The position numbers and the translations under genes are program-made. From Lachnospiraceae bacterium (GTDB taxonomy: Bacteria > Bacillota > Clostridia > Lachnospirales > Lachnospiraceae), in contig JAEEVO010000003.1 of the NCBI GenBank assembly GCA_016290905.1, forward strand, positions 1 through 64,000: DNA of 64,000 bases, written 5' to 3'. Positions within the stretch are counted from its first letter, which is position 1, and each line of letters opens with the position of its first letter. Of this stretch, positions 54,878 to 64,000 are shown in pieces. Below the pieces are notes generated by a model. The model was not told where the DNA came from. It worked only from the letters and a program-made list of their open reading frames with translations, and ran no database searches.

Positions 54878-57800
54878 TTAATCCAAAATTATCTCCGCTG
54901 CCGTGACGCCTGATTTGTTCTTCTCTGCGTTTACCACTCCGTATGTAATCTTAAGTTTTGCCTCACTACTTGCTGCGAAGGTTGTGTCATTTTCCGCTCC
55001 GCCCTTGGCTGTCGCTTTGAGCCTGATCTTATACTCTCCGCTTGCGCTTACAGCCGGAAGCTTGCCCCACTTGCCGGTCTCAGCATTATATACTTCATAC
55101 TTATTATCCAGCTTAAGCTTGCCGTTTGATATGGTCAGTGTAGTTGCCTCTATCGTCCCTCTCTTCGGAAGAACTATGGTCTGTGCAGCTGTTGCAGGTT
55201 TTTTACCGTCTGCAGGCATCCATATATTTATCGTATTCCTGCTGTCGGTAATATAATTTGATATATCTATGCCGTTCTTTGCCATATCTTCGGTAACAAC
55301 CACATATTTCCCGGCATAATCATCATAATTCTTAGGTTCCCCGGTAAGCTCTGCCGCATCAGAAGTTATGGTTTCTCCAAAGTAAACTGTCATTCCTTTC
55401 TTAACCTTTAAGGTTTCTTTCTTATAATCAGCCTTTACTTTCGGAGCCTTCTGCTGCCCCTTGACAGTGACCTTTGCAGCCTTGCTCGCAGGTGTATCAT
55501 CTGTAGCTTTGACTCTTACATAATAGGTAGTCGTCTCAGATTTCGTCCCGTTCATTTCCTTAATCTGTATTCCTTTACCCACAGGAAATGAACCGTATCC
55601 GTTTTCGTCAACTTTCTTCTTATCCGAACCTACAATCCCTATTTCCAATTTACTCAAATCTTCAGTCATCAAAAGCTTTGAAGCAGTATCTGTCAAAGTC
55701 CACTGTCCGGCTGTAGCTCCCGTAGGATCAGCATAAGTAACATAATCCACCTTCAGCTTCGGTGCGGCAGGTCTTGCATTTGTTTTTCCAAACTTATAGA
55801 TTGTAGCACCATCAGCAGGCTTCTTAGCTTTTTTGTCAAACTTATCTGCAATGCAGAAAGTCATCTCTTTGTTAAGCAGCTTGGCGAACTGTGCGTCTGT
55901 AAATGCGCTCTTGACCGCCTTCCAGGTACTTCCGCCGTTAAGGCTGTAGCAGTCATATGAAAGGTCGGTCACCAGCTTCTCTGATGTCAGGTTGATATAG
56001 GTATCTTTCTGAGTTTTGCCGGATGCATCCGTCGCATAAATAATGATATCCTCAGCATTATTATATATTATTCCTGAAGCCGGGTCAAGAGTACTGTTAC
56101 CGTTGTTCGAATTATCCTGTGCCGGCAGTTCTCCCTCGGGAGCAATATTGAATTTACAAACTGTCTCAGGATATACCCGTTCGAAATACTTTCCGTTATA
56201 GATGCGAAACTCAAAGTTGGATGTGCTGGGTGAAAGTGCTGTTAGTTCACTCAGATCTATATATAGTTCAAATGTATGTGCACTTGACTCTCCGTCCGCA
56301 TCCTTGCTGATAGCTTTGGCTGTACGGATCTTATACAGGTGTTCTTCAGGATTCTGAAAATATGGTGAGTCTCCTACCTGCGTGTTATAGAAAGGATTAT
56401 CGTCACTGTATAGCAGTTTATGGTTACCCTGAGCTTCCTGGAATCTTACAAGATCGGTCACATCATCCCCTACTGCATAATTTTTATCCACATGTATATC
56501 TTTCAGGGTAGTAACCGTAAAGTATTTCTTTTCCTTACCGATAGGTGCATAATCCAGGATCGTTATCGGAGTAAGCGTTCCTTCCGAATCCATAAGGAAA
56601 GTATCAACATATTTTCTTGTTACACTTCCCGACAATACTATTTCTGAACAGGTTGCACAGTAATCCAAATGTTCTTTAACATCTAAATATATACCGCCAA
56701 CTTCAAAGTAATACGCTTCCTGAGTGCCATATGTACTTGCCTTTGTCAGATACTCCGCAGGCATGGCAAGTTCTACAAATCCCGTATAATCCTTATACGG
56801 ATATTTTGCTAAAACCGTTACATATAGCTTTTTGTCGCCTTTCTTTGCCTCTCTTGAGACTTTAATAGTAAAAAGTGAGCTTTCAACAGCGGAAATTATA
56901 GTCGCATGGTTCTGTAGATTCTCGTGTGTATAGCCGCTTAAACCCAACTCTGTTCCCACTGAAAAGTCTCTGGCTAAAGTATCATCACCCAATGTGATAA
57001 CAACTTCCTGATTCTCAACTGTCGGTAGTAACCATGGTTTTGTAGATGTGATCTTCACCGGAGCAGACAGCTGAAGATGAGGCTCAGGTTGAACTATCAC
57101 AAATTCCCCTTCATTTTCAAGGAAACCCGGCACATAATTCCCGGCATTGCTGCGAGCGGCCTCGATGGCAAACGGATAAATGCCCACAGAATAAGGAAGA
57201 AGTACTAAATACTTTGCGCTCACTCTTCCTGTAAGCAATACCTTGAACTTGGTCTGGTCATTGTTTATTTCACATACCTCTGCGTCAAGCCCTGTATATG
57301 TGGATACACAATCTGACGGCCGGTATTTCCAGACGCCACCTTCCTGGTATTCTTCATAATGGGTCAGAAGCGGTAATTTATCACCCACTTTAATATCCTT
57401 AAACTTTAGTTTCTCACCGGTTCCTGTATATCCGACTATCTCATACTCCGCGATCAGCTGATCTTCTGCGGTTATAATCGAACCATTAGGTATCTTAATA
57501 TTGGGATATGTCACTCTTATGAACTGTGAATACAGCTCTGAATAATCATCATAATCAATATTATATGCATATTTTCCGGTGACATTGGTCACTCTGAGCG
57601 GATCCACAGTATATGCCTTGCTGCCAGAGTTTCCGGAATGACAGCATATACCTTTTGGAATAGTAAATGCTATAAAATCCTTTGATCCCTTAGCAGGCTT
57701 ACCCTTAAACACGATGGTAAATGAATTATCTCCAATATTAACCGCCTTCTTTAGTTTTGCAGTAACTCCATCCGGCAAAAAAGATGTTGTAGTGATGCCC

Positions 57801-58543
57801 AGCAAAGAATTATATCCCCAGGTCTCACCAGTAAACCATGATGAAATATCCTGATCTTTGCCAAGGCTTGTAATCATATAACCATTAATATATACTGTAA
57901 GCTCATTGTTCGATGTAATTTCAACATTTTTCTTAGCACTAAGCTTCCATCCGGAACTGCTGTTTCCCGTCAGCCCGTCAGAATTCTTAAAATATATACC
58001 GTTTCCTACCGCACCTGTTCCCGAAGGTTGGGTAAAATCCGATTTAACAATATTAAAATTTGGTTTTGTATACCCAAAGGATACATTTGCCCATGCGTAC
58101 AGATCGGTTTCATCATCATCAAAAAACGTATTTCTTACACGCATAGCCATATTATCCTGAGATGCTCCGTATGCGATGCCGGTAAACTTTATCTTAAGCC
58201 CGGTTGCTCCGACCAATGCATCCTCCGCAATTACAACTCTAAGTCCGGGAGTAAGTATGGATTCTTCACCGGCAAACCAGTCAGTGATATCCATATCCTG
58301 TAACATTGCCTTTTTCAAAGTAACTCCGTTTTTAAAGCTTATGGTATATACTGTGTCAGTTATCTCCTGACCTGCTGTACCTGAAATAGTATCTAAAAAA
58401 GAAAACGCATAGGTCTTTTCATAATTCGAAAAAGCATGAACCTCTTCTGATTCGAGCATGGCAATGACTGATATCATACAGAACAACAATAGCATAGTTC
58501 TTATAAAGTTTTTTCCTATAACATTACTTATACTGTTCATCAT
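54878..58543 (-). CDS. Large secreted multi-domain surface protein, paralogue 2
   Basis: The 1221-residue protein has a signal peptide (MLLLFCMISVIAMLESEEVHA), several of the ~100-residue beta domains (DISSWFTGETWGYNS, IVFKGKPAKGSKDFIAFTIP), and the C-terminal module shared with paralogues 1 and 3 (IIYNNAEDIIIYATDASGK onward). Unlike those it ends right after GVTAAEIILD, without the Gly-Ser tail. An earlier ATG at 58576 contains the ribosome site within its first codons, so the ATG at 58543 is chosen. A CATCSEIVLSGSV segment gives it a rare Cys pair. Its C-terminus is close at DNA level to that of the decayed copy next to it. Confidence 0.85.
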   Translation of the reverse strand: MMNSISNVIGKNFIRTMLLLFCMISVIAMLESEEVHAFSNYEKTYAFSFLDTISGTAGQEITDTVYTISFKNGVTLKKAMLQDMDITDWFAGEESILTPGLRVVIAEDALVGATGLKIKFTGIAYGASQDNMAMRVRNTFFDDDETDLYAWANVSFGYTKPNFNIVKSDFTQPSGTGAVGNGIYFKNSDGLTGNSSSGWKLSAKKNVEITSNNELTVYINGYMITSLGKDQDISSWFTGETWGYNSLLGITTTSFLPDGVTAKLKKAVNIGDNSFTIVFKGKPAKGSKDFIAFTIPKGICCHSGNSGSKAYTVDPLRVTNVTGKYAYNIDYDDYSELYSQFIRVTYPNIKIPNGSIITAEDQLIAEYEIVGYTGTGEKLKFKDIKVGDKLPLLTHYEEYQEGGVWKYRPSDCVSTYTGLDAEVCEINNDQTKFKVLLTGRVSAKYLVLLPYSVGIYPFAIEAARSNAGNYVPGFLENEGEFVIVQPEPHLQLSAPVKITSTKPWLLPTVENQEVVITLGDDTLARDFSVGTELGLSGYTHENLQNHATIISAVESSLFTIKVSREAKKGDKKLYVTVLAKYPYKDYTGFVELAMPAEYLTKASTYGTQEAYYFEVGGIYLDVKEHLDYCATCSEIVLSGSVTRKYVDTFLMDSEGTLTPITILDYAPIGKEKKYFTVTTLKDIHVDKNYAVGDDVTDLVRFQEAQGNHKLLYSDDNPFYNTQVGDSPYFQNPEEHLYKIRTAKAISKDADGESSAHTFELYIDLSELTALSPSTSNFEFRIYNGKYFERVYPETVCKFNIAPEGELPAQDNSNNGNSTLDPASGIIYNNAEDIIIYATDASGKTQKDTYINLTSEKLVTDLSYDCYSLNGGSTWKAVKSAFTDAQFAKLLNKEMTFCIADKFDKKAKKPADGATIYKFGKTNARPAAPKLKVDYVTYADPTGATAGQWTLTDTASKLLMTEDLSKLEIGIVGSDKKKVDENGYGSFPVGKGIQIKEMNGTKSETTTYYVRVKATDDTPASKAAKVTVKGQQKAPKVKADYKKETLKVKKGMTVYFGETITSDAAELTGEPKNYDDYAGKYVVVTEDMAKNGIDISNYITDSRNTINIWMPADGKKPATAAQTIVLPKRGTIEATTLTISNGKLKLDNKYEVYNAETGKWGKLPAVSASGEYKIRLKATAKGGAENDTTFAASSEAKLKITYGVVNAEKNKSGVTAAEIILD

Positions 58544-58642
58544 AAGTGTCCTGCCTCCCTGCTTTTTCCTCACCATTATTTCTAATTCAGAAGATTCATG
58601 CTTTTACTTTGCTACCCTCTAGGCTTCTGTAAATCACAGTAC

Positions 58643-59053
58643 TTAGTTTACAACTATCTCAGCTGCCGTAACGCCTGATTTTTTCTTTTCTGCATCTACC
58701 ACTCCGTATGTGATCTTAAGTTTTGCCTCACTGCTTGCTGCATAATCCGACTGATAAGCCGGCTCTATACCCGCTACAATCGTATGGTTCTCGTTACCAA
58801 GACCTTTATGTACGGACATGGTAAAGTAATACGTTGTAATCTCCTGCATGACAATACCCTCGATATCCCCGCCGGTCTCGCTTACGATCTCCACATAAAC
58901 ATTGCTGAAATTGCTTATGGCGCTTGCCTCTTTTGAAGGTAAAGAAATAAGCATGCTCATCATCAGAAGAACCATCAAAACAGATCATCCGATAATCCGC
59001 ATCCTCTTTTCGCTAATACTATTCTTACTTTGCATCATCCATGATCTCATCAT
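58643..59053 (-). pseudogene. Decayed surface-protein copy: nonsense in the leader and internal deletion
   Basis: From an ATG at 59053 (GGAGAG upstream) the frame reads MMRSWMMQSK... then an in-frame TGA at 58985-58987. It continues as the signal peptide SVLMVLLMMSMLISLP. The start of the first beta domain follows (VMQEITTYYFTMSV, similar to EITDTVYTISF of paralogue 2). The frame then jumps directly to the family's last ~30 residues (AASSEAKLKITYGVV, SGVTAAEIVVN). About 1,100 residues are missing. A short 111-residue ORF remains after the TGA and could still be translated from 58975, but no good ribosome site precedes it. Its last ~100 bp match paralogue 2 almost exactly. Confidence 0.75.
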
Positions 59054-59259
59054 AAGCACTCTCCTTACTTTTTTAACAGTTAAGACTCCTTTTTGCTCAG
59101 AATACCTCATATAAATTTATAATCGGCATATAATTCAAAATAATTAATAACATTAAACCCGGTCCTTTTTCGTACGTATTCGGTAAGCCGGATGTTTTAT
59201 TTTGTCTTAATGCTAAACTAATGTTCTATGGACAGACTTTCAGCAATACATACAACTAC

Positions 59260-59281
59260 AGGCGGGATCAAAATCCCGCCT
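59260..59281 (-). terminator. Hairpin after surface-protein paralogue 3
   Basis: A 9-bp GC-rich stem AGGCGGGAT/ATCCCGCCT with a tetraloop lies 22 bases past the stop. No clear T-run follows, so strength is uncertain. The rest of the 250-bp gap 59054-59303 is AT-rich with no gene seen. Confidence 0.55.
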
Positions 59282-59303
59282 GAATCATATCTCACGATCT
59301 GCT

Positions 59304-62300
59304 TCAAGTCTGATCTCCGGACCCACTGCCTGAACCACTGTCAGCACCCGAACCGGAATTTTCACCCGAGCCGGAATCTGTTCCGCTGCCTATTACTATG
59401 GAAGCTGCCGTGATACCGTTTTTATGCTTTGCAGTATCCCATTCACCGTAGGTTATCTTAAGTGTTCCCTCTAAACCTGCTGCGTATGTCGTATCGTTTT
59501 CCTTTCCTGCTTTTACAGTCATTTTAAGCCTTATCTTATATTCGCCGGATTCTGTAACCTTGGGAGCTCCACCCCATTTTCCTTTAGCGGGATCGTAAAC
59601 CTCATACTTCTTGTCAAGAGTCATCTTTCCTTTTGCACAAGTTATGGTTTCTGCTGCGATCGGAGCTCTTGCGGCAAGCTTTATTGTCTGGATGGCCGAC
59701 GCCGGTTTCTTTGCATTAGCTGCAGTCCAGATAAGCACGGTATTCCTTGTATCGGTAATATATGCGGATATATCGACTACCTTTCCGCTGTCACCACCTT
59801 TTACAATCTTTCCTGCATAATCTTCATATGTAGCTGCATTTTCCGAAAGTTCAGTCAGCGAACCCGAGATTTCCTCTCCAAAGTAAAGTATCTCTCCCTT
59901 TTTAAGCTTGATTGATTCTTTCTTATAATCTGCCTTTTCCTTCGGAGCTTTCTGCTGCCCTGTTACAGAAACCTTAGCAGCCTTGCTTGCAGGCTTTGTT
60001 TCTGTTGCAGGAATCCTAATGTAATAAAGATTCTTAGGTGTCTTTCCATTTTCAAGACCTCCAATGGTGAGACCTCCCTTAGTGGGCCATATGCCGTAAC
60101 CGTTTTCATCAACTGTTTTTCCTGATGCTATACCAATCTCATATGTCTCTCTGAGCTCAGCAGCTGTATATACCGTTCCATCGGCTTTGGTAAGTATAAA
60201 CTGACCTGTAGTAGCACCGCTCGGATCTTCCCAGGTTACATAGTCTACCTTGAATTTTGGTGCTGCGTCAGGTTTCTCTGTCTTGGAGAAGGTAAGGATA
60301 GTCGCCTTATCCGAAGGCTTCTTGCCCTTTGCATCCAGTTCATCAGCTATCGCAAAAGTCATGCCCTTTGAAAGGAGCTTGGCAAACTGTTCATCTGTTA
60401 GCTTAGCATCAACCTTTTTCCACTTAGTACCGCCGTCAACGCTGTATGCCTTGTAGTCCATATCGGTAGTAAATGTTTCTTTGGTCATGTTGATGTAGGT
60501 AGTCTCAACCTTTGTGCCGGATGCGTTCTTAGCGTAGATGATCACATCCTCACGCTCGGTGTAGTCGATTTCCTGACCGGCCTTGCCGTAAGCACCTTTA
60601 CCCTGAGAAATCTTTATCACTGCATCGGGATTAGGATTAATCTTAATCTCACCATATCTTTCAACACCGTTATTAAAGTTTTCATAGCTGAAAGTAACCG
60701 CATTTTCAAGATTGAAAACAGCTTCCTTTACGGCAATATAACCTGTCATGTGGAAAACAACGCTCCTGGGAGTAACTTTTACAGGTTCCAAATTCAATCC
60801 AAGTGCCTTAAATTCATCACTTACTGTATATTTGAGAGTCTCTATAGTAAGAGAATCCTTCATTAAATTATTAGAGTAAACAGATGTCTTTACGGTAATA
60901 TATGTATCAACTTGATCTCCCTTTTTCCCACTAATTAATGCATTATCTACCTCAAGCTGAAGAGGATTCATAATAACAAGCTTACCCTGTTTTTCTTCTA
61001 TCTTATCAATGACAACCGTTGTATATCCTTCTGCTTCACCCTGACCAATAAGCAGATTCTTGGGAACAAAGAAGGATAATGGATACTCTCCGATAGAATA
61101 AGGAGTTCCTTTGATAGAAAGATAAAACTGCTTCTGAGAGCTCAACTGTGTTTCATTGGCCGTATTACCAGTGTTCTGATAATAATCTGCCGGATTGAAA
61201 CCTAATATAATCAAATGGTCTTCAGGTCCCTCTGCTCCTCCGGGTGAGTATAAAAAGCCTTCTGCACTTGTGGTATCAAGATTTCCTTTCTGATTTGAAT
61301 ATAACCAATTGTTTTCTAAAGCCTTAATAGTTCCACTAATAGCACTAGCTTTTCCTGACAAGTAACCTTTATACAAGTAAAAGTATGCTCTCGGAGCATT
61401 TACTTCATTATAAGTACTATCTGCTGTCTTATTATAAATTTTCGGATACATGTATAGATTTGCACTGTTTGCTACCATATACGGTTCTTCATTTTCTAAT
61501 CCGGTAATGCTAAACTTAACATTAGTGTTAGTGTTTGTAACAGGATAATTCTGCCAATAAACTGAGGCATCTTTTTTAGGCCTTAAAATATACTGAGCCG
61601 GTATAACCGGATTCAAAGCACTATAACACCCATATCTGGGAATACCCGATAATTTTACTGTACAGGTTTTATCACCCTTCTTAACATCTGAGACTAAAAT
61701 AGCAGTAACATCTACCGGAAGCTGTTTCGAAGTCCCGGAGAACCATACCGACACATCAGTTCCGGCAGGAAGATCAAGTGCAAACATCGCTTTTTTAAGT
61801 GTTAAAGTAAACTGTGTGTTAAGCTCTGTCTGTCCTGCTGTGCCTTCAATTTCTTTCTGATCGCAAGTCAACGTAACTGACGTACTTCCTGTTTCTGTAG
61901 TAGTAATATTCCATTTTCCAGTTGAACTAAAAGGAACATTTTTATCCGTAAATCTTATTCCGCTTGTTCTGGTTGCAAACATCTCAGGCGACAAATATAC
62001 GTTTATTTTATTTTGAGACGGTGAAATCGGTGTTCCTGATACCTCGCAGATCAGCTTTGTATCTGTACATTCGATAACGCTTATAGTTATTCCAAGAGGT
62101 GCATAATAGTATTTTCTGTACAATCCGTCTTTATATGTATCACCCCATGTATCTTCTCTAAAATAATAATCCACAGATCTGGTACCATCACCTGACCAAC
62201 AATCCCACAATCTGAAGTAGTCAGTAATATCTTTCCCTTCATAGAGTGCCACCGGATCAAATGTACCATCCGATACCGTCATCTCTATAGTCTGCGGCTC

Positions 62301-62507
62301 CATTTTCTTTCCGACTTCGCCTTCAATTGTAACTTCGCTTACAGTAACCGTCGTAGCTGCAGCCGCACTTGCCTCCTCCGACTTCCCGATGAAGCCTGAC
62401 ACGTCCATGCCGACTGCCATAACAAAAGCCATAACAAAGGCTATGAACCTCCTGCCTGTAAGCTTTCCGTTCCTAAACATCTTGCTCTTTTCTCTTCTTT
62501 CTTCCAT
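59304..62507 (-). CDS. Large secreted multi-domain surface protein, paralogue 3
   Basis: The roughly 1067-residue protein has a signal peptide (FIAFVMAFVMAVGMDVSGFI, cleaved near EASAAAA), beta domains with KDITDYFRLWDC, TDVSVWFSGTSKQLPVDVTA and KLSGIPRYGCYSALNPVIPA, and the shared C-terminal module. The tail is Gly/Ser/Asp-rich (SGENSGSGADSGSGSGSG). A longer frame to 62564 exists, but the ATG at 62507 has AAGGTGG 5 bases upstream. A strong terminator separates it from the gene upstream, so it starts its own transcript. No wall anchor is visible. Confidence 0.85.
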   Translation of the reverse strand: MEERREKSKMFRNGKLTGRRFIAFVMAFVMAVGMDVSGFIGKSEEASAAAATTVTVSEVTIEGEVGKKMEPQTIEMTVSDGTFDPVALYEGKDITDYFRLWDCWSGDGTRSVDYYFREDTWGDTYKDGLYRKYYYAPLGITISVIECTDTKLICEVSGTPISPSQNKINVYLSPEMFATRTSGIRFTDKNVPFSSTGKWNITTTETGSTSVTLTCDQKEIEGTAGQTELNTQFTLTLKKAMFALDLPAGTDVSVWFSGTSKQLPVDVTAILVSDVKKGDKTCTVKLSGIPRYGCYSALNPVIPAQYILRPKKDASVYWQNYPVTNTNTNVKFSITGLENEEPYMVANSANLYMYPKIYNKTADSTYNEVNAPRAYFYLYKGYLSGKASAISGTIKALENNWLYSNQKGNLDTTSAEGFLYSPGGAEGPEDHLIILGFNPADYYQNTGNTANETQLSSQKQFYLSIKGTPYSIGEYPLSFFVPKNLLIGQGEAEGYTTVVIDKIEEKQGKLVIMNPLQLEVDNALISGKKGDQVDTYITVKTSVYSNNLMKDSLTIETLKYTVSDEFKALGLNLEPVKVTPRSVVFHMTGYIAVKEAVFNLENAVTFSYENFNNGVERYGEIKINPNPDAVIKISQGKGAYGKAGQEIDYTEREDVIIYAKNASGTKVETTYINMTKETFTTDMDYKAYSVDGGTKWKKVDAKLTDEQFAKLLSKGMTFAIADELDAKGKKPSDKATILTFSKTEKPDAAPKFKVDYVTWEDPSGATTGQFILTKADGTVYTAAELRETYEIGIASGKTVDENGYGIWPTKGGLTIGGLENGKTPKNLYYIRIPATETKPASKAAKVSVTGQQKAPKEKADYKKESIKLKKGEILYFGEEISGSLTELSENAATYEDYAGKIVKGGDSGKVVDISAYITDTRNTVLIWTAANAKKPASAIQTIKLAARAPIAAETITCAKGKMTLDKKYEVYDPAKGKWGGAPKVTESGEYKIRLKMTVKAGKENDTTYAAGLEGTLKITYGEWDTAKHKNGITAASIVIGSGTDSGSGENSGSGADSGSGSGSGDQT

Positions 62508-62615
62508 AAACCACCTTGTCCTTTCCGCCCACATCCTTGTGTGCTGTAGATTTTCAAAAAACACATAGATATCCTTAAAACATAAAACCAGTTATGTTTT
62601 ATATCGGATATTATA

Positions 62616-62650
62616 TCAAAAAAATAACCCGAAAACATCGTTTTCGGGTT
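62616..62650 (-). terminator. Strong terminator after the Ig-like surface protein
   Basis: AACCCGAAAAC/GTTTTCGGGTT forms an 11-bp stem followed on the minus strand by ATTTTTTTGAT, a classic intrinsic terminator 36 bases past the stop at 62686. Confidence 0.93.
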
Positions 62651-62685
62651 GAACGGTCGATTTTGGAGACCGAACGGTAAAGTAC

Positions 62686-64000
62686 TCACGTTGCACTTCC
62701 AATAGTGATCACTCCGCTCTCAAATACATCTACGGTCTTATCAGCATGGGTGACTGCGATGAGGACACGTACCTTAGTTCCGTCAGCAGTTCCCTTGGGT
62801 GCTGTTACGGTGAATTTGCCATTTTTGTACGAGGTCTTAATCTTAGGCTTAGTAGAGGAATCCAGGCTGAACTTCTTTCCATTTGCTACCTGATAACCTT
62901 CACCCTCTTTAAGAGCTGTGGTCACATAAACCTTTATCTTGTCGGTAGGTGTGCCCGAAGCGCTGCAAACAGCCTCTATTTCAAGCTCCTTGGCTACGGC
63001 TTTATCAGCTGCGGAATCCATCTGAACTGCGGTATCAAGCCCTGAGAAAGACTTAACCGCATTTGCAACCATAACGGTGATCGTGGCTTTCTTTCCTGAT
63101 TCGTTACATACTATGTTTATCTTGACCTTCTTGACTTTTCCGTCCGATGGAGCCTTACTTAAGCTTATGGTAGCGCTCTGCTTATCACTGGAAGGCGTGA
63201 CATTAAGCAGACCATCCTTATCTGCGGATGTATCCCATGTAAACGTTGAATATGCCGAAAACTCCGTTCCGTCCGCGTTTACGAAGATGCTTTCTTCATC
63301 GCCCATATTCAGCATGATGCTCTTTACAGCACCGCTCTTTTCTCCCTTTGATGTCTTTGTCAGGTACAATTTTTTAGGAGCTATACCTACTTTTACATCA
63401 AAGTATGCTGAAGCCTTAATCTCTTTCTTTTTATCTACCGCTGCGATCCAGACTCTTGCAATTCCGGCCTCTTTACCTGCTGTGACCGTTATATTGCCTC
63501 CTTCAGCACTGCTCTTAAAGGAAGCCTTTGCCAGATTGCTCTTCTTAGCCTTACCCGAGACGTATGCACCTGATGCCTCCGTAACCGCAGTATCGGTAAC
63601 GCTTACCACCCACTTGCAGTCCTCGGGAAGCTCAAGCTGAAGATCACTCAAAGCTTTAGTATATGTCTTATTATAGACACTCTTTGTGCTGTCATTCTTA
63701 TCCTTGACGTCCTTGCCGTTGACCCAGATGTCAGGCTTACCGGCAGGATCCGGAGCAGATCCGTTTCCGTTCTCTCCTTCACCGCCATCATTTCCCTGAT
63801 AGTCATCTCCGCTAGTCACATTATTCTGATTTTCTTCAGCAGCACTTTCATAAATCTTAAAGCTAAGGTAAGTGTGTGCAGGATCAAACTGCGGCATATT
63901 CTCTCCCTCTACTTTAAGGGATATAGTTCCTTCGCCTGCGCGGATCGCATATATATGTGACCTCCGAAATACTAACTGTGTTTTGTTAACATATGTATAC
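62686..64000 (-). CDS. Secreted Ig-like (BIG2-type) surface protein, 5' partial
   Basis: The frame is open to the right edge without a stop, so the true start lies outside the window; the internal Met at 63897 is not the start. About 438 residues are visible. An Asn/Gly/Glu-rich linker (NNVTSGDDYQGNDGGEGENG) separates an N-terminal part from two or three beta-rich Ig-like domains with Lys/Ser/Thr-rich strands (TVTAGKEAGIARVWIAAVD, KKATITVMVANAVKSF). No anchor or catalytic motif is visible at the C-terminus (ITIGSAT). It belongs in function with the surface array downstream but is not an obvious paralogue. Confidence 0.75.
   Translation of the reverse strand, partial: YTYVNKTQLVFRRSHIYAIRAGEGTISLKVEGENMPQFDPAHTYLSFKIYESAAEENQNNVTSGDDYQGNDGGEGENGNGSAPDPAGKPDIWVNGKDVKDKNDSTKSVYNKTYTKALSDLQLELPEDCKWVVSVTDTAVTEASGAYVSGKAKKSNLAKASFKSSAEGGNITVTAGKEAGIARVWIAAVDKKKEIKASAYFDVKVGIAPKKLYLTKTSKGEKSGAVKSIMLNMGDEESIFVNADGTEFSAYSTFTWDTSADKDGLLNVTPSSDKQSATISLSKAPSDGKVKKVKINIVCNESGKKATITVMVANAVKSFSGLDTAVQMDSAADKAVAKELEIEAVCSASGTPTDKIKVYVTTALKEGEGYQVANGKKFSLDSSTKPKIKTSYKNGKFTVTAPKGTADGTKVRVLIAVTHADKTVDVFESGVITIGSAT

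Noticed and set aside
62686-63897. Complete 403-aa surface protein starting at 63897
   Set aside because: The frame stays open to the window edge with coding-like sequence (AGEGTISLKVEGEN), so the start is outside.

Overview
The window looks like a Lachnospiraceae-type (Clostridia) chromosome segment, close in style to rumen or gut Butyrivibrio relatives. This rests on the mid-40s GC feel, the short ProS, the preQ1-I/queT pair, LytTR-DUF3021 and BspA-type leucine-rich repeats, and protein kinases with Pro/Thr linkers and what looks like a DUF6273 ectodomain. No database search was possible, so the taxon is an inference. Most genes lie on the minus strand. Both ends are cut inside genes: a membrane sensor at the left and a surface protein at the right.

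Region by region (minus strand unless noted). 1-4.6 kb: a partial membrane sensor, a histidine phosphatase, and an ECF sigma factor followed by a membrane-anchored serpin that may be its anti-sigma partner. 4.6-7.8 kb: a zinc-type ABC uptake operon (Cys-rich small membrane protein, His-rich binding lipoprotein, permease, small lipoprotein). Its ATPase gene is reduced to a ~97-bp scar. 7.8-8.1 kb: tRNA-Pro(CGG) with its own promoter, a palindromic leader and a terminator. 8.2-13.1 kb (plus): a 1625-aa pseudokinase-AAA-TPR-GAF-GGDEF protein. 13.1-17.6 kb: a zinc-ribbon/TPR membrane protein, a 69-aa protein, proS and metK. 17.7-26.5 kb: a signalling block of two receptor-like kinases, a chemoreceptor between them, and an APH-fold pseudo-phosphotransferase. 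26.5-40.2 kb: rfbA, a FlaA1/CapD-type dehydratase, queT under a preQ1-I riboswitch (plus), two Wzz-like proteins, a GT2, a lipid kinase, serS, clpX and a WcaJ-type sugar transferase. 40.5-46.0 kb: htrA (plus), greA (minus), ispE (plus) and a three-gene ABC exporter operon (plus). 46.1-50.9 kb: an operon of two paralogous O-antigen-ligase-like proteins, one carrying an extracellular BspA-type LRR tail, bracketing a LytTR regulator and a DUF3021 protein. 51.2-64 kb: a tandem array of ~1,100-1,220-aa paralogous secreted proteins, one decayed copy, and a partial Ig-like surface protein.

The general theme is the cell surface and sensing: polysaccharide initiation, chain-length control and polymerisation, large exported proteins, and receptors with repetitive linkers. 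Several small repeat families sit between genes: the GATATCCCCCACC hairpins, the CTTCGCT..CGCTCAGGATGACA elements, a TGTGACA palindrome and the CTCGAAAA..TTTCCTCG elements. The most unusual items are the ATPase deletion scar, the catalytically stripped kinases, the sigma/serpin pair, the polymerase-LRR operon, and the paired kinases sharing a ~40-residue insertion.
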